Positions 50,629 to 59,110 of a stretch of 64,000 bases of DNA are shown piece by piece (position 1 is the first letter of the stretch; the number at the start of each line of letters is the position of its first letter). The position numbers and the translations under genes were made by a program. Under the pieces are notes generated by a model. It searched no databases. It was not told the origin of the DNA and worked only from the letters and a program-made list of their open reading frames with translations. This DNA is from Salibacterium lacus (lineage in GTDB: Bacteria > Bacillota > Bacilli > Bacillales > Marinococcaceae), in contig NZ_JBHUML010000002.1 of NCBI RefSeq assembly GCF_042684865.1, positions 558,001 through 622,000 of the forward strand, written 5' to 3'.

Positions 50629-51873
50629 TCATTTCCCCGGACGTATTTTCCCGGTGAGACGTTTTCTTCGTTTCTCCAGATCATCCCGAAGCTCTGTGTT
50701 TTTGGCAAGAGTGAACGCCTCCTCCGTAAAATAAAGAGCTTTCTCTGCATCTTTATACTCGTGTTCCATATATTTGGCCAGTTCCACCGCTGCATCGGCA
50801 GCATGTCTGCCCCGGTGCTTCCATACGTTTTCCAGGTATGGCAGAGCATCAGCCGTCTGTTTCTGTTTTTTCAGAACAAGAGCAAGAGCATACGCATAGC
50901 CGGCATCCCACTCAGTTGACGTACGGATGGCTTTTTGGTAACACCAGGATGCTTTGCTCCATTCTTTCATCTGTTCAAACCAGCGTCCGATTTCATATGT
51001 TTCCTCCGGGGTCGTCCCTCCTTCGAGGACACGTTCAGACAGTTCGATATAGAGTGAAATGAGAGAGAGCACATCCTGCTCATTGTGTCCGATCACCCCT
51101 TCAATAAAGGCAGGATCCTGTTCCTTTAAATAATCGAAGTACAGCATCGGAGCAAGGTAGCCCGGGGTGTCATTTTCCCGGTGGAGACCGAGGATCTCTT
51201 CTTCCACCACAGACAGGCGGCAGGACGGGAGTACACGCTTAAACAGGCGGCGCGCTGCGTGAAGCAGGTCAAAATGTCCAAACTCAGGCAGCTTCGGTAC
51301 TTCATGGCGGACGAATGTATGCCTGGTTTTCACCTGCGGCCAGTCGAAGGCCTTTCCATTATAGGTAGCGAGATGGTGAATGGAATGTTCCATCTCTGTT
51401 AAAAAGTGATAGTAAAAGGCGGCTTCTGATTCCGGCCCGGGCAGAAAATACTGCGTCACATGCACGCGGTCCTCTGAAAGCCATGCGCCGCCGAGCAGAT
51501 ATATCATATTCCCGGCACCGCTGTTGAGCCCCGTCGTTTCGGTGTCAAAAAAAAGAAGATCCTGAGGCCGGCGCCCTTCCGGCTTCAGAGGATGATCCGC
51601 TGTTTCCTGGGCCCACCGGTCGAACACCTGAAAAATGTCACCGAGACGGCGGCTGCCGTGCCGGTCATCAAGGCTGTACTGCTCCTCACGCCGCAGTACA
51701 TACTGGTCATCAAGATACAGCGGGACAGCGTTCATGTTTTCCCATTCCGTTTGAAACGGAATGTCCTGCTGATATTTCGGCTGCTGCTTTTCCTGTTCAG
51801 GTTCTGCCGGTGTCTCTGTCCCGTCATGACTCATATGATGTTTCATCCGGTTCAGCTTATGCTTCAGCTTCAA
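50629..51873 (-). CDS. mrfB: Mitomycin-repair exonuclease MrfB (YprB)
   Basis: 414 residues. DEDD exonuclease motifs: LLFFDTETTGLNSG near residue 100, H-L-A-T-Y-N-G-K-A-F-D-W, and IGHNEQDVLSLI with the last Asp. The C-terminal third is helical, TPR-like. The TTG at 51873 (GGAGGAACAGCAGA before it) overlaps mrfA by 17 bases, showing coupling. In B. subtilis MrfA and MrfB repair mitomycin-C lesions outside the UvrABC pathway. Confidence 0.9.
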   Translation of the reverse strand: MKLKHKLNRMKHHMSHDGTETPAEPEQEKQQPKYQQDIPFQTEWENMNAVPLYLDDQYVLRREEQYSLDDRHGSRRLGDIFQVFDRWAQETADHPLKPEGRRPQDLLFFDTETTGLNSGAGNMIYLLGGAWLSEDRVHVTQYFLPGPESEAAFYYHFLTEMEHSIHHLATYNGKAFDWPQVKTRHTFVRHEVPKLPEFGHFDLLHAARRLFKRVLPSCRLSVVEEEILGLHRENDTPGYLAPMLYFDYLKEQDPAFIEGVIGHNEQDVLSLISLYIELSERVLEGGTTPEETYEIGRWFEQMKEWSKASWCYQKAIRTSTEWDAGYAYALALVLKKQKQTADALPYLENVWKHRGRHAADAAVELAKYMEHEYKDAEKALYFTEEAFTLAKNTELRDDLEKRRKRLTGKIRPGK

Positions 51874-54154
51874 TCTGCTGTTCCTCCTCTAAGATACGGA
51901 TCAGGCGCAGCGACAGCCTCTTGGCTTCTTCATCAAGGTTCAGATCAGAACCAACACAGGACGGGCATCCGGAAGTGCACGGGCAGGAGCGGATCAGCTT
52001 TCTGCAGTCGTTCAGAATGTTTTTAATATCTTTGTGGACAGCCGAAGACAAGCCGACCCCGCCGGGATACCTGTCATATAAAAAGATAGTGGGACGTTCA
52101 GAATGGGTCGCTTTCATCTGCGGCACAACGTGGAGGTCACTGCGGTCGCACATTACGTGGATAGGTGCAGTATGACGGAGTACGTTGGCGCATCCTATCA
52201 AGGCCTGTTCAAGAGAATTCCTCCCAAACTCCTTTACTGTCTCTTCGGGAAAACTGATCCAGCATGCGTTGGTGTGCAGTTCTTCTTCCGGAAGATGAAT
52301 CGGACCGGACCCGACGTTTTCAAACGTCGTCATTTTTATTTTTTTGAAAACCGTGGCTTTCGCGTTGACCATGACATCACCAAAGGCTGTCGTGAAAGAC
52401 GGGTGTTCAGATTTTCTGTCTTCTTCCAGCACTTTCAGATCAACGGCAAGGTTGGCGTCGGTGTAGTATTCCACCTCCACCTCTTCCACGTAGGCCTTCT
52501 TTTCCTCCCAGTCGAGCTCCCGGACCTGGTACTGAATACCCTGATGCAGGTAGACGGCGTTATCATGAAGAAGTGTCATCGCGCTGAACCGGTCCATTTC
52601 ACCTATCACTTTGGCCGATCCGGTTTGTGTCTGGTCAATAATGACAACATTTTCCTGGGAAGCGGAACGGAGGCTGACACCGTGAGCCGGAAAGGCATCA
52701 TTCATCCAGTACCATTTATGTCCCCTCTGGTGAAGCACCTGTTCTTCGGACAGGTAATCAAGCACCTCCTGTATGTCAACGCCGTCGAATGTTTCTCCTT
52801 CCTGAAACGGCAGTTCAAAGGCCGCACATTTCACATGATCGACGAGAATGATCAGGTTGTCCGGATCAATCCGCGCTGACTCCGGATTCTGTTCCAGAAA
52901 GAAAGACGGCTGCTGGATCATATACTGATCGACCGGCGTAGAATTTGCAACCATTACAATTAAAGACTCGTCCTGTCTTCTCCCGGCACGCCCGGCCTGC
53001 TGCCAGGCACTTGCAACCGACCCGGGGTACCCCGTCATGAGGCAGACCTGCAGCTGGCCGATATCGACCCCGAGTTCGAGGGCGTTTGTACTCACAACTC
53101 CCATGACATCGCCGGTACGGAGACCATGTTCGATTTCCCGGCGCTGTTTTGGAAGATAGCCGCCGCGGTAGCCTTGTATCGTTTTGGGACCAAGTTCCTT
53201 TTTTACGAGCTCCTGGAGATGAGTTAAAATCACTTCCACCGTAACCCTGCTTCGTGCAAACACAATCGTCTGAATGTTCTCTTTTAGAAAGCGGGAAGCA
53301 AGAGCATTGACTTCCGATACCGCCCCTTTTCTGATATTCAGTGCTTCATGAACAACCGGAGGGTTGTAGAACACAAAATGTTTTCTGCCGCGGGGGGCCC
53401 CGTTTTCATCAATTAAGTGAAACGGGCTGCCGGTTAACGATTCCGCCAGTTCACGAGGATTGGCAATGGTAGCGGAAGTACAGATAAACACCGGGGAACT
53501 TCCGTAATATTCCGCGATTCGTTTCAGACGGCGGATCACATTGGCAGTGTGACTTCCGAACACACCCCGGTACGTATGAATTTCGTCAATGACGATATAT
53601 TTCAGATTTTCAAAGAGAGATACCCATTTTGTATGATGCGGAAGTACTGCCGAGTGAAGCATATCCGGGTTTGTCATAACCACGTGCCCCGCTTTGCGGA
53701 TCACCTGTCTGATGCCCGCATCGGTGTCCCCGTCATACGTATAGCTTCTGATATCCTCCCCCATGTCCGCGATCAATTCATTCATCTCACTCTTCTGGTC
53801 CTGGGCAAGTGCTTTTGTCGGGAATAAATACAACGCCCGGCTCTCTTTGTCCTGAAGAATGGACTGCAGCACAGGAAGGTTGTAGCAGAGCGTTTTGCCG
53901 GAAGCGGTGGGAGTAACCGCCACGGTATTCCGGCCTTCCGAACCGCTTTTTTGCAGCGCCTCCGCCTGATGAATATACATCTCTGATATACCGCGCTGCA
54001 TCAGCGCCTGTTTCAGTCTGTTATCCAGTGTATCCGGAAACGGCGACGTTCTGGGCGGCTTTTCTTCTATCGTATGCCAGTATTCGATCCGGCTGCTGAT
54101 CTCCGGGTCGTTTTTCATCCAGTTCATTACTTGTTGAAGGTTCTGCTTCTGCAT
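51857..54154 (-). CDS. mrfA: Mitomycin-repair DEAD/DEAH helicase MrfA (YprA)
   Basis: 765 residues, close to the 749 of B. subtilis. Walker A V-T-P-T-A-S-G-K-T-L, DEAH-type box V-I-D-E-I-H-T, motif III S-A-T-I-A-N-P and motif VI Q-Q-A-G-R-A-G-R-R are in order. The C-terminal DUF1998 domain ends in the cysteine cluster CPCTSGCPSC, expected to bind zinc. It unwinds DNA with 3'-5' polarity in DNA-damage repair, with MrfB downstream. ATG 54154, GAGGTGAACG upstream. Confidence 0.95.
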   Translation of the reverse strand: MQKQNLQQVMNWMKNDPEISSRIEYWHTIEEKPPRTSPFPDTLDNRLKQALMQRGISEMYIHQAEALQKSGSEGRNTVAVTPTASGKTLCYNLPVLQSILQDKESRALYLFPTKALAQDQKSEMNELIADMGEDIRSYTYDGDTDAGIRQVIRKAGHVVMTNPDMLHSAVLPHHTKWVSLFENLKYIVIDEIHTYRGVFGSHTANVIRRLKRIAEYYGSSPVFICTSATIANPRELAESLTGSPFHLIDENGAPRGRKHFVFYNPPVVHEALNIRKGAVSEVNALASRFLKENIQTIVFARSRVTVEVILTHLQELVKKELGPKTIQGYRGGYLPKQRREIEHGLRTGDVMGVVSTNALELGVDIGQLQVCLMTGYPGSVASAWQQAGRAGRRQDESLIVMVANSTPVDQYMIQQPSFFLEQNPESARIDPDNLIILVDHVKCAAFELPFQEGETFDGVDIQEVLDYLSEEQVLHQRGHKWYWMNDAFPAHGVSLRSASQENVVIIDQTQTGSAKVIGEMDRFSAMTLLHDNAVYLHQGIQYQVRELDWEEKKAYVEEVEVEYYTDANLAVDLKVLEEDRKSEHPSFTTAFGDVMVNAKATVFKKIKMTTFENVGSGPIHLPEEELHTNACWISFPEETVKEFGRNSLEQALIGCANVLRHTAPIHVMCDRSDLHVVPQMKATHSERPTIFLYDRYPGGVGLSSAVHKDIKNILNDCRKLIRSCPCTSGCPSCVGSDLNLDEEAKRLSLRLIRILEEEQQIEAEA

Positions 54155-54296
54155 TCATTCGTTCACCTCTATAGTTTCATTATACCGAATATACGTTTGA
54201 TTTCCAACGCATCGACACCGATAAATGAATCTTTATATAAATACTGTCCTTCTTCAAGTTATTTGTTCTGTATTAGTACAGTTAGTAAAAAAAAAA

Positions 54297-54320
54297 ACAA
54301 TAACGGCATCCCGTTATTGT
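54297..54320 (-). terminator. Terminator of the 36-residue gene
   Basis: ACAATAACGG (54297-54306) pairs with CCGTTATTGT (54311-54320); on the minus strand followed by a long run of T. Confidence 0.9.
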
Positions 54321-54347
54321 AAAAGAGTAGAAGATTATATCCTGGTT

Positions 54348-54458
54348 TTATCTAAGGGTGTGATAGTCGTTGATCATCTCGAGAACGGTTTCTTCCTCTT
54401 CCTGAACTTTTTCTTCCTGCTGTTTCATCCTTCTCTCCATCAGTTGCATCACGCTCAT
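54348..54458 (-). CDS. Small acidic helical protein (36 residues)
   Basis: MSVMQLMERRMKQQEEKVQE followed by four acidic residues and T-V-L-E-M-I-N-D-Y-H-T-L-R, encoded behind GATGGAGGCGTG and ended by a strong terminator. The sequence is one amphipathic, Glu/Gln-rich helix. It is shorter than usual ORF cut-offs. No family recognised; the combination of good start signal and own terminator supports a real transcript. Confidence 0.6.
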   Translation of the reverse strand: MSVMQLMERRMKQQEEKVQEEEETVLEMINDYHTLR

Positions 54459-54576
54459 CACGCCTCCATCTTTTAAATTGTTATAGTGTACTTCTCATTA
54501 TACAAAGTTGTTATAAAACAGTCAACTTCTTTTTCAGAAATTTTCTAACACATCGATAATTCATAAGTACAGCGCA

Positions 54577-54615
54577 TTAAAATGTCCTGCAGTAGTATAC
54601 TGCAGGACATTTTAA
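54577..54615 (-). terminator. cheV terminator
   Basis: Perfect 18-bp stem (54577-54594 with 54598-54615, core AATGTCCTGCAGTA), loop of 3. It lies just after the cheV stop on the minus strand. Confidence 0.85.
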
Positions 54616-54626
54616 TAACAATTAGT

Positions 54627-55538
54627 CTACTCTTCATTCAAAATCATGGAGTCGATATGGTCCACCAGATTTACAATTTCCGGTTTGCTGATCTGGGCAT
54701 CTGCCCCTACTTTTTCTCCTTTGTGGTAAAGGTCATCTGTGATCAGAGAGGAGAAAATGACGACAGGGAGCTGTTTTAGAGCCGGATGATTTTTAATCTT
54801 GTGTGTCAAATGATGCCCGTCCATTTTGGGCATTTCAAGATCTGTAATAATAAGATCCGGAAGGCCTTGTGTGTTTTCCTCCATCGATTCAATAAAGTCC
54901 CAGGCTTCTTTGCCGTCTTCATAGACATGGGAATTCACGTAACCGGACTCTTCCAGAACATCTTCAAGCATCTGCCTGAGTATCGGGGAATCTTCCACAA
55001 TCATCAGCTGCTTCCGGGTCCGGTCTTTATATTGAATGCTTTTCGCCTTAGGCATACTGATCCCGGATTCCGGTGCAATATCCATTACAATCTTCTCGTA
55101 GTCCAGCAGCAGAGATATGTTTTCCTCCATTTTTACGATGCCGATTGTATTGGCGTCGTGGCCTTGGGACAGTTCCCCCGGCTTTTCAATCTGTTCCCAG
55201 GAAATCCGGTGAATCCTGGAGACAGAATGCACGTGAAACGCTACTTTCAGCTGGTTCAGCTCTGAAATAATGAATTTATCATTTTCAGGATCTTCCGACG
55301 GGGGATACCCGAGCACTTTGGCCAGGTCCACCACTGGAATGACCTCATCTCTAAGCCTTGCCACCCCCTCGAGGTGTGCGTGACGGTTCGGCGTTTCCGT
55401 TACTTCCACCGGCTGTATAATCTCTCTTACCTTTAAAACATTAATTCCGAACATACCGCTTCCTACGTTGAACATTACAATTTCCAGCTCATTTGTACCG
55501 CTTTCGAGCAGAATATCCGTTTGATTTGTAAGTGCCAT
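54627..55538 (-). CDS. cheV: Chemotaxis coupling protein CheV
   Basis: 303 residues: CheW-like domain (1-~160; V-R-E-I-I-Q-P-V-E-V and D-E-V-I-P-V-V-D-L-A-K-V-L-G-Y) followed by a receiver domain (MIVEDSPILRQMLEDVLEESG, DLIITDLEMPKMDG with the phospho-acceptor Asp, and V-I-F-S-S-L-I near the end). It couples chemoreceptors to CheA and adapts on phosphorylation. Ribosome site GGGGGTAA. Confidence 0.95.
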   Translation of the reverse strand: MALTNQTDILLESGTNELEIVMFNVGSGMFGINVLKVREIIQPVEVTETPNRHAHLEGVARLRDEVIPVVDLAKVLGYPPSEDPENDKFIISELNQLKVAFHVHSVSRIHRISWEQIEKPGELSQGHDANTIGIVKMEENISLLLDYEKIVMDIAPESGISMPKAKSIQYKDRTRKQLMIVEDSPILRQMLEDVLEESGYVNSHVYEDGKEAWDFIESMEENTQGLPDLIITDLEMPKMDGHHLTHKIKNHPALKQLPVVIFSSLITDDLYHKGEKVGADAQISKPEIVNLVDHIDSMILNEE

Positions 55539-55703
55539 GCTTTTACCCCCAACTGTTCATACAGCATTAGTACTTTTGTCTCTATTTTACCGGATTGACA
55601 GCGAACCGCAAGATATATTTTAATTTTTTTCGGTAAAATAGAACTTTACTACTGATTTTTCGGTCTCGAAAAGGTGTTCAAGCGCTGGATTCTATGTTGA
55701 TTG

Positions 55704-56510
55704 TTAAGAGAACTGGTTTCTTACGAGAAGCCAGGGGCGCTCTTCTTCCCAATGCACTCTGCCGTTCACTTCAAAGGTGTTTTTGATATTGCTGTCATTC
55801 AACACCGTTTTTTTCTCCCCTTTTTGAACGATTTCAGCATTTTTCAATAATATGATGTTGTCCACTGAAGCGGGTATTTCCTCTATATGGTGAGTGACAT
55901 ATAAAAGGGCCGGAGCGTCTTCAAGGGACATGAGGGCCTCAACAGAGGATAAAAACTCTTCCCGCCCTTTGACATCGAGTCCTGTACAGGGTTCATCAAG
56001 CAGTAACAATTTTGGTTCGGCCATCCATGCTCTGGCAAGCATCGTTCTTCGTTTTTCACCTTGTGACAGGCTGGAAAATGTTCGTTGCTGCAAACCTTTG
56101 ATTCCGAAAAAAGACATCCAGGAAACTGCTTTTTCCCTATCTTCCTCGGTTGTTTTTTCAAAAAGACCGACCGAAGCATAAAGACCGCTCAGCACGACAT
56201 CAAGCGCGCTGTCGCTTGCACGGGTCCGGTAACGATCATCCAGTGCGTCGCTGACCCAGCCGATTTCACGGCGTAATGTTGGAATATTTATTCTGCCGTA
56301 CTGCCCTTTCCAGCTTGTCACCGTTCCGGATGTCGGCCACACGTAACCTGCGATAATCTGCAGAAGTGTTGTTTTACCGGAACCATTCAGTCCCAGCAGT
56401 CCCCATTGTTCTCCTTTGTTCATTTCAAAAGTGATGTTCTTGAGCCTTGATTTGCCTCCGGAGGTGACATCGACGTGGTCGAAGGTTAGAAGCGGTGAAG
56501 AATCATTCAT
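55704..56510 (-). CDS. ylmA: ABC transporter ATP-binding protein, YlmA-like
   Basis: 268 residues. Walker A G-L-N-G-S-G-K-T-T-L, signature L-S-Q-G-E-K-R-R, Walker B L-L-L-L-D-E-P-C-T-G-L-D and the H-loop Y-V-T-H-H. The motif L-S-Q-G-E with E-K-R-R and the overall length match the single-domain ATPase YlmA of B. subtilis. No permease adjoins it, so its partner is unknown. Confidence 0.8.
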   Translation of the reverse strand: MNDSSPLLTFDHVDVTSGGKSRLKNITFEMNKGEQWGLLGLNGSGKTTLLQIIAGYVWPTSGTVTSWKGQYGRINIPTLRREIGWVSDALDDRYRTRASDSALDVVLSGLYASVGLFEKTTEEDREKAVSWMSFFGIKGLQQRTFSSLSQGEKRRTMLARAWMAEPKLLLLDEPCTGLDVKGREEFLSSVEALMSLEDAPALLYVTHHIEEIPASVDNIILLKNAEIVQKGEKKTVLNDSNIKNTFEVNGRVHWEEERPWLLVRNQFS

Positions 56511-56862
56511 AGTATCCCTGCCTTATTGGTTGCTGATTTTTTTCTAAGCGTAACAAATTCAAGTGTTGATTTACAGAACAACCCTCTGTGAATAAAGAAT
56601 TTAAATTTTTCTATACTCTATCATGAAGGAACTGAGAATCTATTTCCCTTGTACATATATTTGACTTTTATTGAAATCGTGTTAAATTAAAAGTGTTAAA
56701 AAAATATTTAATTAATCTAACAATCTTAACAAAAGGAAAGGGTGAAATGTTAACATATGTGTTAAGATTATCATTTCCGGGTGATTGTTTAGACGTCACA
56801 CCGTCAACCATTGTATTTTGCTGCACTATGTACATCACTAAATTGAAGGAGGATCCATAAAT
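56511..56862. other. A+T-rich intergenic region with TGTTAA repeats
   Basis: About 350 bases, no gene seen. GTGTTAAA occurs at 56679 and 56693, its reverse CTTAACA at 56725, a palindrome ATGTTAACAT at 56747-56756 and GTGTTAAG at 56759. The spacing suggests an operator array or a DNA-bending region controlling the betaine-binding protein gene. TTGACT at 56661 could be a -35, but the matching -10 is weak. Confidence 0.45.
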
Positions 56863-57795
56863 ATGTGGAAACGTACTATGCAATCTGTAACAGCTGCACT
56901 GATGCTGACTGGACTGGCTGCCTGTGGCAGTGATAGTTCAAGCGGTGAAAATGAAAATACAAATGAAAATGAGAGTGAAAATGCAAACGGTCAATCGGGA
57001 TCGGAAGCGGACAGCAGCAGCGAAACCCTGCAGATGGGCCAGATCAACTGGGCTGAGAACATAGCCGTGACAAATATGTGGAAAGTTATTCTGGAAGACA
57101 GAGGATACGACGTGAAATTTAATAATCTGGATATGGGAACAACCATGAAAAGCGTGGCTGAGGGAAGTCTTGATATCAGTCTTGAAGTATGGCTTCCTGT
57201 TCAGGATCAAAATTACGTGGAAGAATACGACGATCAAATTAACTTTGCTGACGTGTCCTGGTATGATAACGCCAAAGTTGGTCTCGTCGTTCCAGAATAC
57301 ATGGAAGACATAAACAGTATCGAAGATCTTAATGCAAATGTGGAAAAATTCGAGGGTGAGATTGTTGGTTTTGACCCGGGTGCCGGTACAATGGAAGTGA
57401 CAGAAGAAATGATTAACGAATATAACCTGGACCTTGAACTGTTCCCAAGTTCAGAGCCTGCCATGCTGGAAGAAATCAATCAGGCCATTTCCAGCGAAGA
57501 ACCTATCGTTGCTCCACTGTGGAAGCCTCACCGGGTTTTTTCCCAGCATGATCTGAAATTCCTCGAGGATCCAAAGAACATGTATGGCGAATCCGAACAG
57601 ATTTATCATGCGACCAGACAAGGGTTTGCAAAAGATTATCCAAAACTGGATCAATGGTTTAAAAACTGGAAAATGAACGATGAGGATATAGGTACATTGA
57701 TGACGGCGGTAAATGAGGCGGAAAAACCGCTTGACGGCGCCGAAAATTGGGTGGAGAATAACCAGGATCTCGTGAACGAATGGGTAGAAGAATAA
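56863..57795 (+). CDS. Glycine betaine-binding lipoprotein (OpuAC/ProX-like), orphan
   Basis: 310 residues. Lipobox L-A-A-C with lipidated Cys21, a Ser/Asn/Glu-rich linker (to ~60), then the ligand domain: QINWAENIAVTNMWKVILED, EVWLPVQDQNYVE, G-F-D-P-G-A-G and A-P-L-W-K-P-H, whose tryptophans build the aromatic cage for quaternary ammonium compounds. No ATPase or permease adjoins it, so it must serve a transporter encoded elsewhere. AAGGAGGATC precedes ATG 56863. Confidence 0.88.
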   Translation: MWKRTMQSVTAALMLTGLAACGSDSSSGENENTNENESENANGQSGSEADSSSETLQMGQINWAENIAVTNMWKVILEDRGYDVKFNNLDMGTTMKSVAEGSLDISLEVWLPVQDQNYVEEYDDQINFADVSWYDNAKVGLVVPEYMEDINSIEDLNANVEKFEGEIVGFDPGAGTMEVTEEMINEYNLDLELFPSSEPAMLEEINQAISSEEPIVAPLWKPHRVFSQHDLKFLEDPKNMYGESEQIYHATRQGFAKDYPKLDQWFKNWKMNDEDIGTLMTAVNEAEKPLDGAENWVENNQDLVNEWVEE

Positions 57796-57799
57796 TAAT

Positions 57800-57838
57800 A
57801 CGGCCCCGGCGGTGCAAATACTCCGCCGGGGCCGTTTT
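57800..57838. terminator. Bidirectional terminator
   Basis: ACGGCCCCGGCGG (57800-57812) pairs with CCGCCGGGGCCGT (57823-57835), then TTTTT. It separates the betaine-binding gene from the converging HesB-like gene. Confidence 0.92.
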
Positions 57839-57844
57839 TATTGA

Positions 57845-58135
57845 TTAACAGCAGTCGCTGTCTGGAGCGCCGCTCATGACGAGTCCGGGCTCCCCGTCTT
57901 CCGACGATTCAATATCGAGGGTAACCCCCTCCACGTGCGGAAGAATCTGCTGTTCAATTGCTACCTGGATACCATTAATCTCTCTTTTTTCGTCGTCTTC
58001 TGCCGGCTCATCCAGAGCCAGACCTATATTCGGTCCGCTTCAGCCCATACCGGAGAATACGACACGAATCGCATTCATGTCATGTTCTTCCATAACACCT
58101 TCGAGAAATTGTTTTGCTTGATCTGAAATTTCCAT
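57845..58135 (-). CDS. HesB/IscA-like candidate selenoprotein (in-frame UGA at codon 32)
   Basis: 97 codons from ATG 58135 (ribosome site GAGGTGAG at ideal spacing) to TAA 57845, with one in-frame UGA at 58042-58040. Reading it as selenocysteine (U) gives IRVVFSGMGUSGPNIGLALD near residues 23-42, the family's G-M-G-C-x-G-P-x-x-G-L-x-L-x-E-P block with U in place of Cys, and a C-terminal D-C-C. The strand continues as a normal HesB-like protein (EINGIQVAIEQQILPHVEG, a typical I-N-G-I-x-V). A SECIS-like hairpin begins 18 nt after the UGA. HesB-like selenoproteins are a known rare family; the alternative is a nonsense mutation of TGC or TGT. It lies 67 bases downstream of the dipeptidase gene and ends before a strong terminator. 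Confidence 0.85.
58003..58021 (-). promoter_or_regulatory. SECIS-like hairpin of the first HesB-like gene
   Basis: On the minus strand CTGGCTCTGGATGAGCCGG forms a 7-bp stem (C-G, U·G, G-C, G-C, C-G, U-A, C-G) with loop UGGAU. The loop begins 26 nt after the UGA and has G at position 2, within the bacterial SECIS rules (upper stem-loop about 16-37 nt after UGA, G among the first two loop bases). Confidence 0.75.
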
Positions 58136-58202
58136 GTGTACTCACCTCTTTCTTGTTCCCCATTGTAGAGGAAACGTGCCTGTTTGAAAAGAACGACGCC
58201 TA

Positions 58203-59072
58203 TTAAAAATGCCGGTGCCGGAAGCGGTGAAAATTAGCTCCTGCTATCCCTTTTACCGTGTCCTCATGAAAGCGCTGGAGCAGCCATTCCAGCAGATCAG
58301 GAAACCCAGCTGGAGATTCCATGCCGGTCGCCGTGTTGGCAATACCGTCAAAGTCAGAACCAAAACCGGTAATAGAGGCTGCCCCTAAACTGCAAAGATG
58401 TTCCACCTGCCTTCCAATATCCGAAAAATCCGCCTGGTCTGTACCATTTATGAAAAACGGATAAAACGTAAGACCGATAAATCCTTCCCGATGTACAAGG
58501 GCACGGACCTGCTCATCCGTCAGATTGCGGGGGTGATCGTGTAGCGATCTGACATTCGTATGGCTGACTGCTGTTTTACCGGCATATTCGAGAGCCTGCC
58601 AGAAACTCTGTTCATTGAGGTGGGCCGCATCCAGTACAATGGAGTGGTGATTCATCCATTCAATGATGTTTTTCCCCTTTTCCGTTAATCCGAATTGATT
58701 CGACTGCTCGCTGCCGGCTGCAAGCTGATTTCTTTCATTCCAGGTCAAGCCGGCCATCTCCAGACCGGCTTCTTTCAATCTGGCCCATTCTTTCAGATCG
58801 TCTTCAATAAGGGAGGCTCCTTCCAGAGACAGCATATAATCCGGATGCTGCTCATTCGGGTTCTGTACCGACTGCGTCATTTCCTGAAAAATCCGGAGTT
58901 CTTTATTCAACAGAGCATATTGTCTGTTCTGCGGCAGAGAAGGAGGAACAAAAAGAGCCGCATTCTGGAGATTCACTCCCCCTTGACGAAGAGTGCCTGC
59001 GTTGACAACAGAAGCAGTATTCTCCGCTGCTTTCCAAAGCACATCACAATGTGCGTCTGCAGTAAACATCAT
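58203..59072 (-). CDS. Membrane-dipeptidase family M19 peptidase
   Basis: 289 residues. The zinc-binding H-x-D is T-A-D-A-H-C-D-V near the start, the bridging Glu is in MLSLEGAS, and G-F-G-S-D-F-D-G-I and V-S-H-T-N-V-R-S-L-H supply the remaining ligands and Arg-rich pocket. Family members cut dipeptides, including D-amino acid-containing and cysteinyl ones; the bacterial versions are cytoplasmic. It is flanked by the two UGA-containing HesB-like genes and probably shares their transcript. Ribosome site AAAGGA. Confidence 0.85.
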   Translation of the reverse strand: MMFTADAHCDVLWKAAENTASVVNAGTLRQGGVNLQNAALFVPPSLPQNRQYALLNKELRIFQEMTQSVQNPNEQHPDYMLSLEGASLIEDDLKEWARLKEAGLEMAGLTWNERNQLAAGSEQSNQFGLTEKGKNIIEWMNHHSIVLDAAHLNEQSFWQALEYAGKTAVSHTNVRSLHDHPRNLTDEQVRALVHREGFIGLTFYPFFINGTDQADFSDIGRQVEHLCSLGAASITGFGSDFDGIANTATGMESPAGFPDLLEWLLQRFHEDTVKGIAGANFHRFRHRHF

Positions 59073-59110
59073 CTATCGAATCCTTTTTTGTCATGGTATG
59101 CAGGGAGTAC

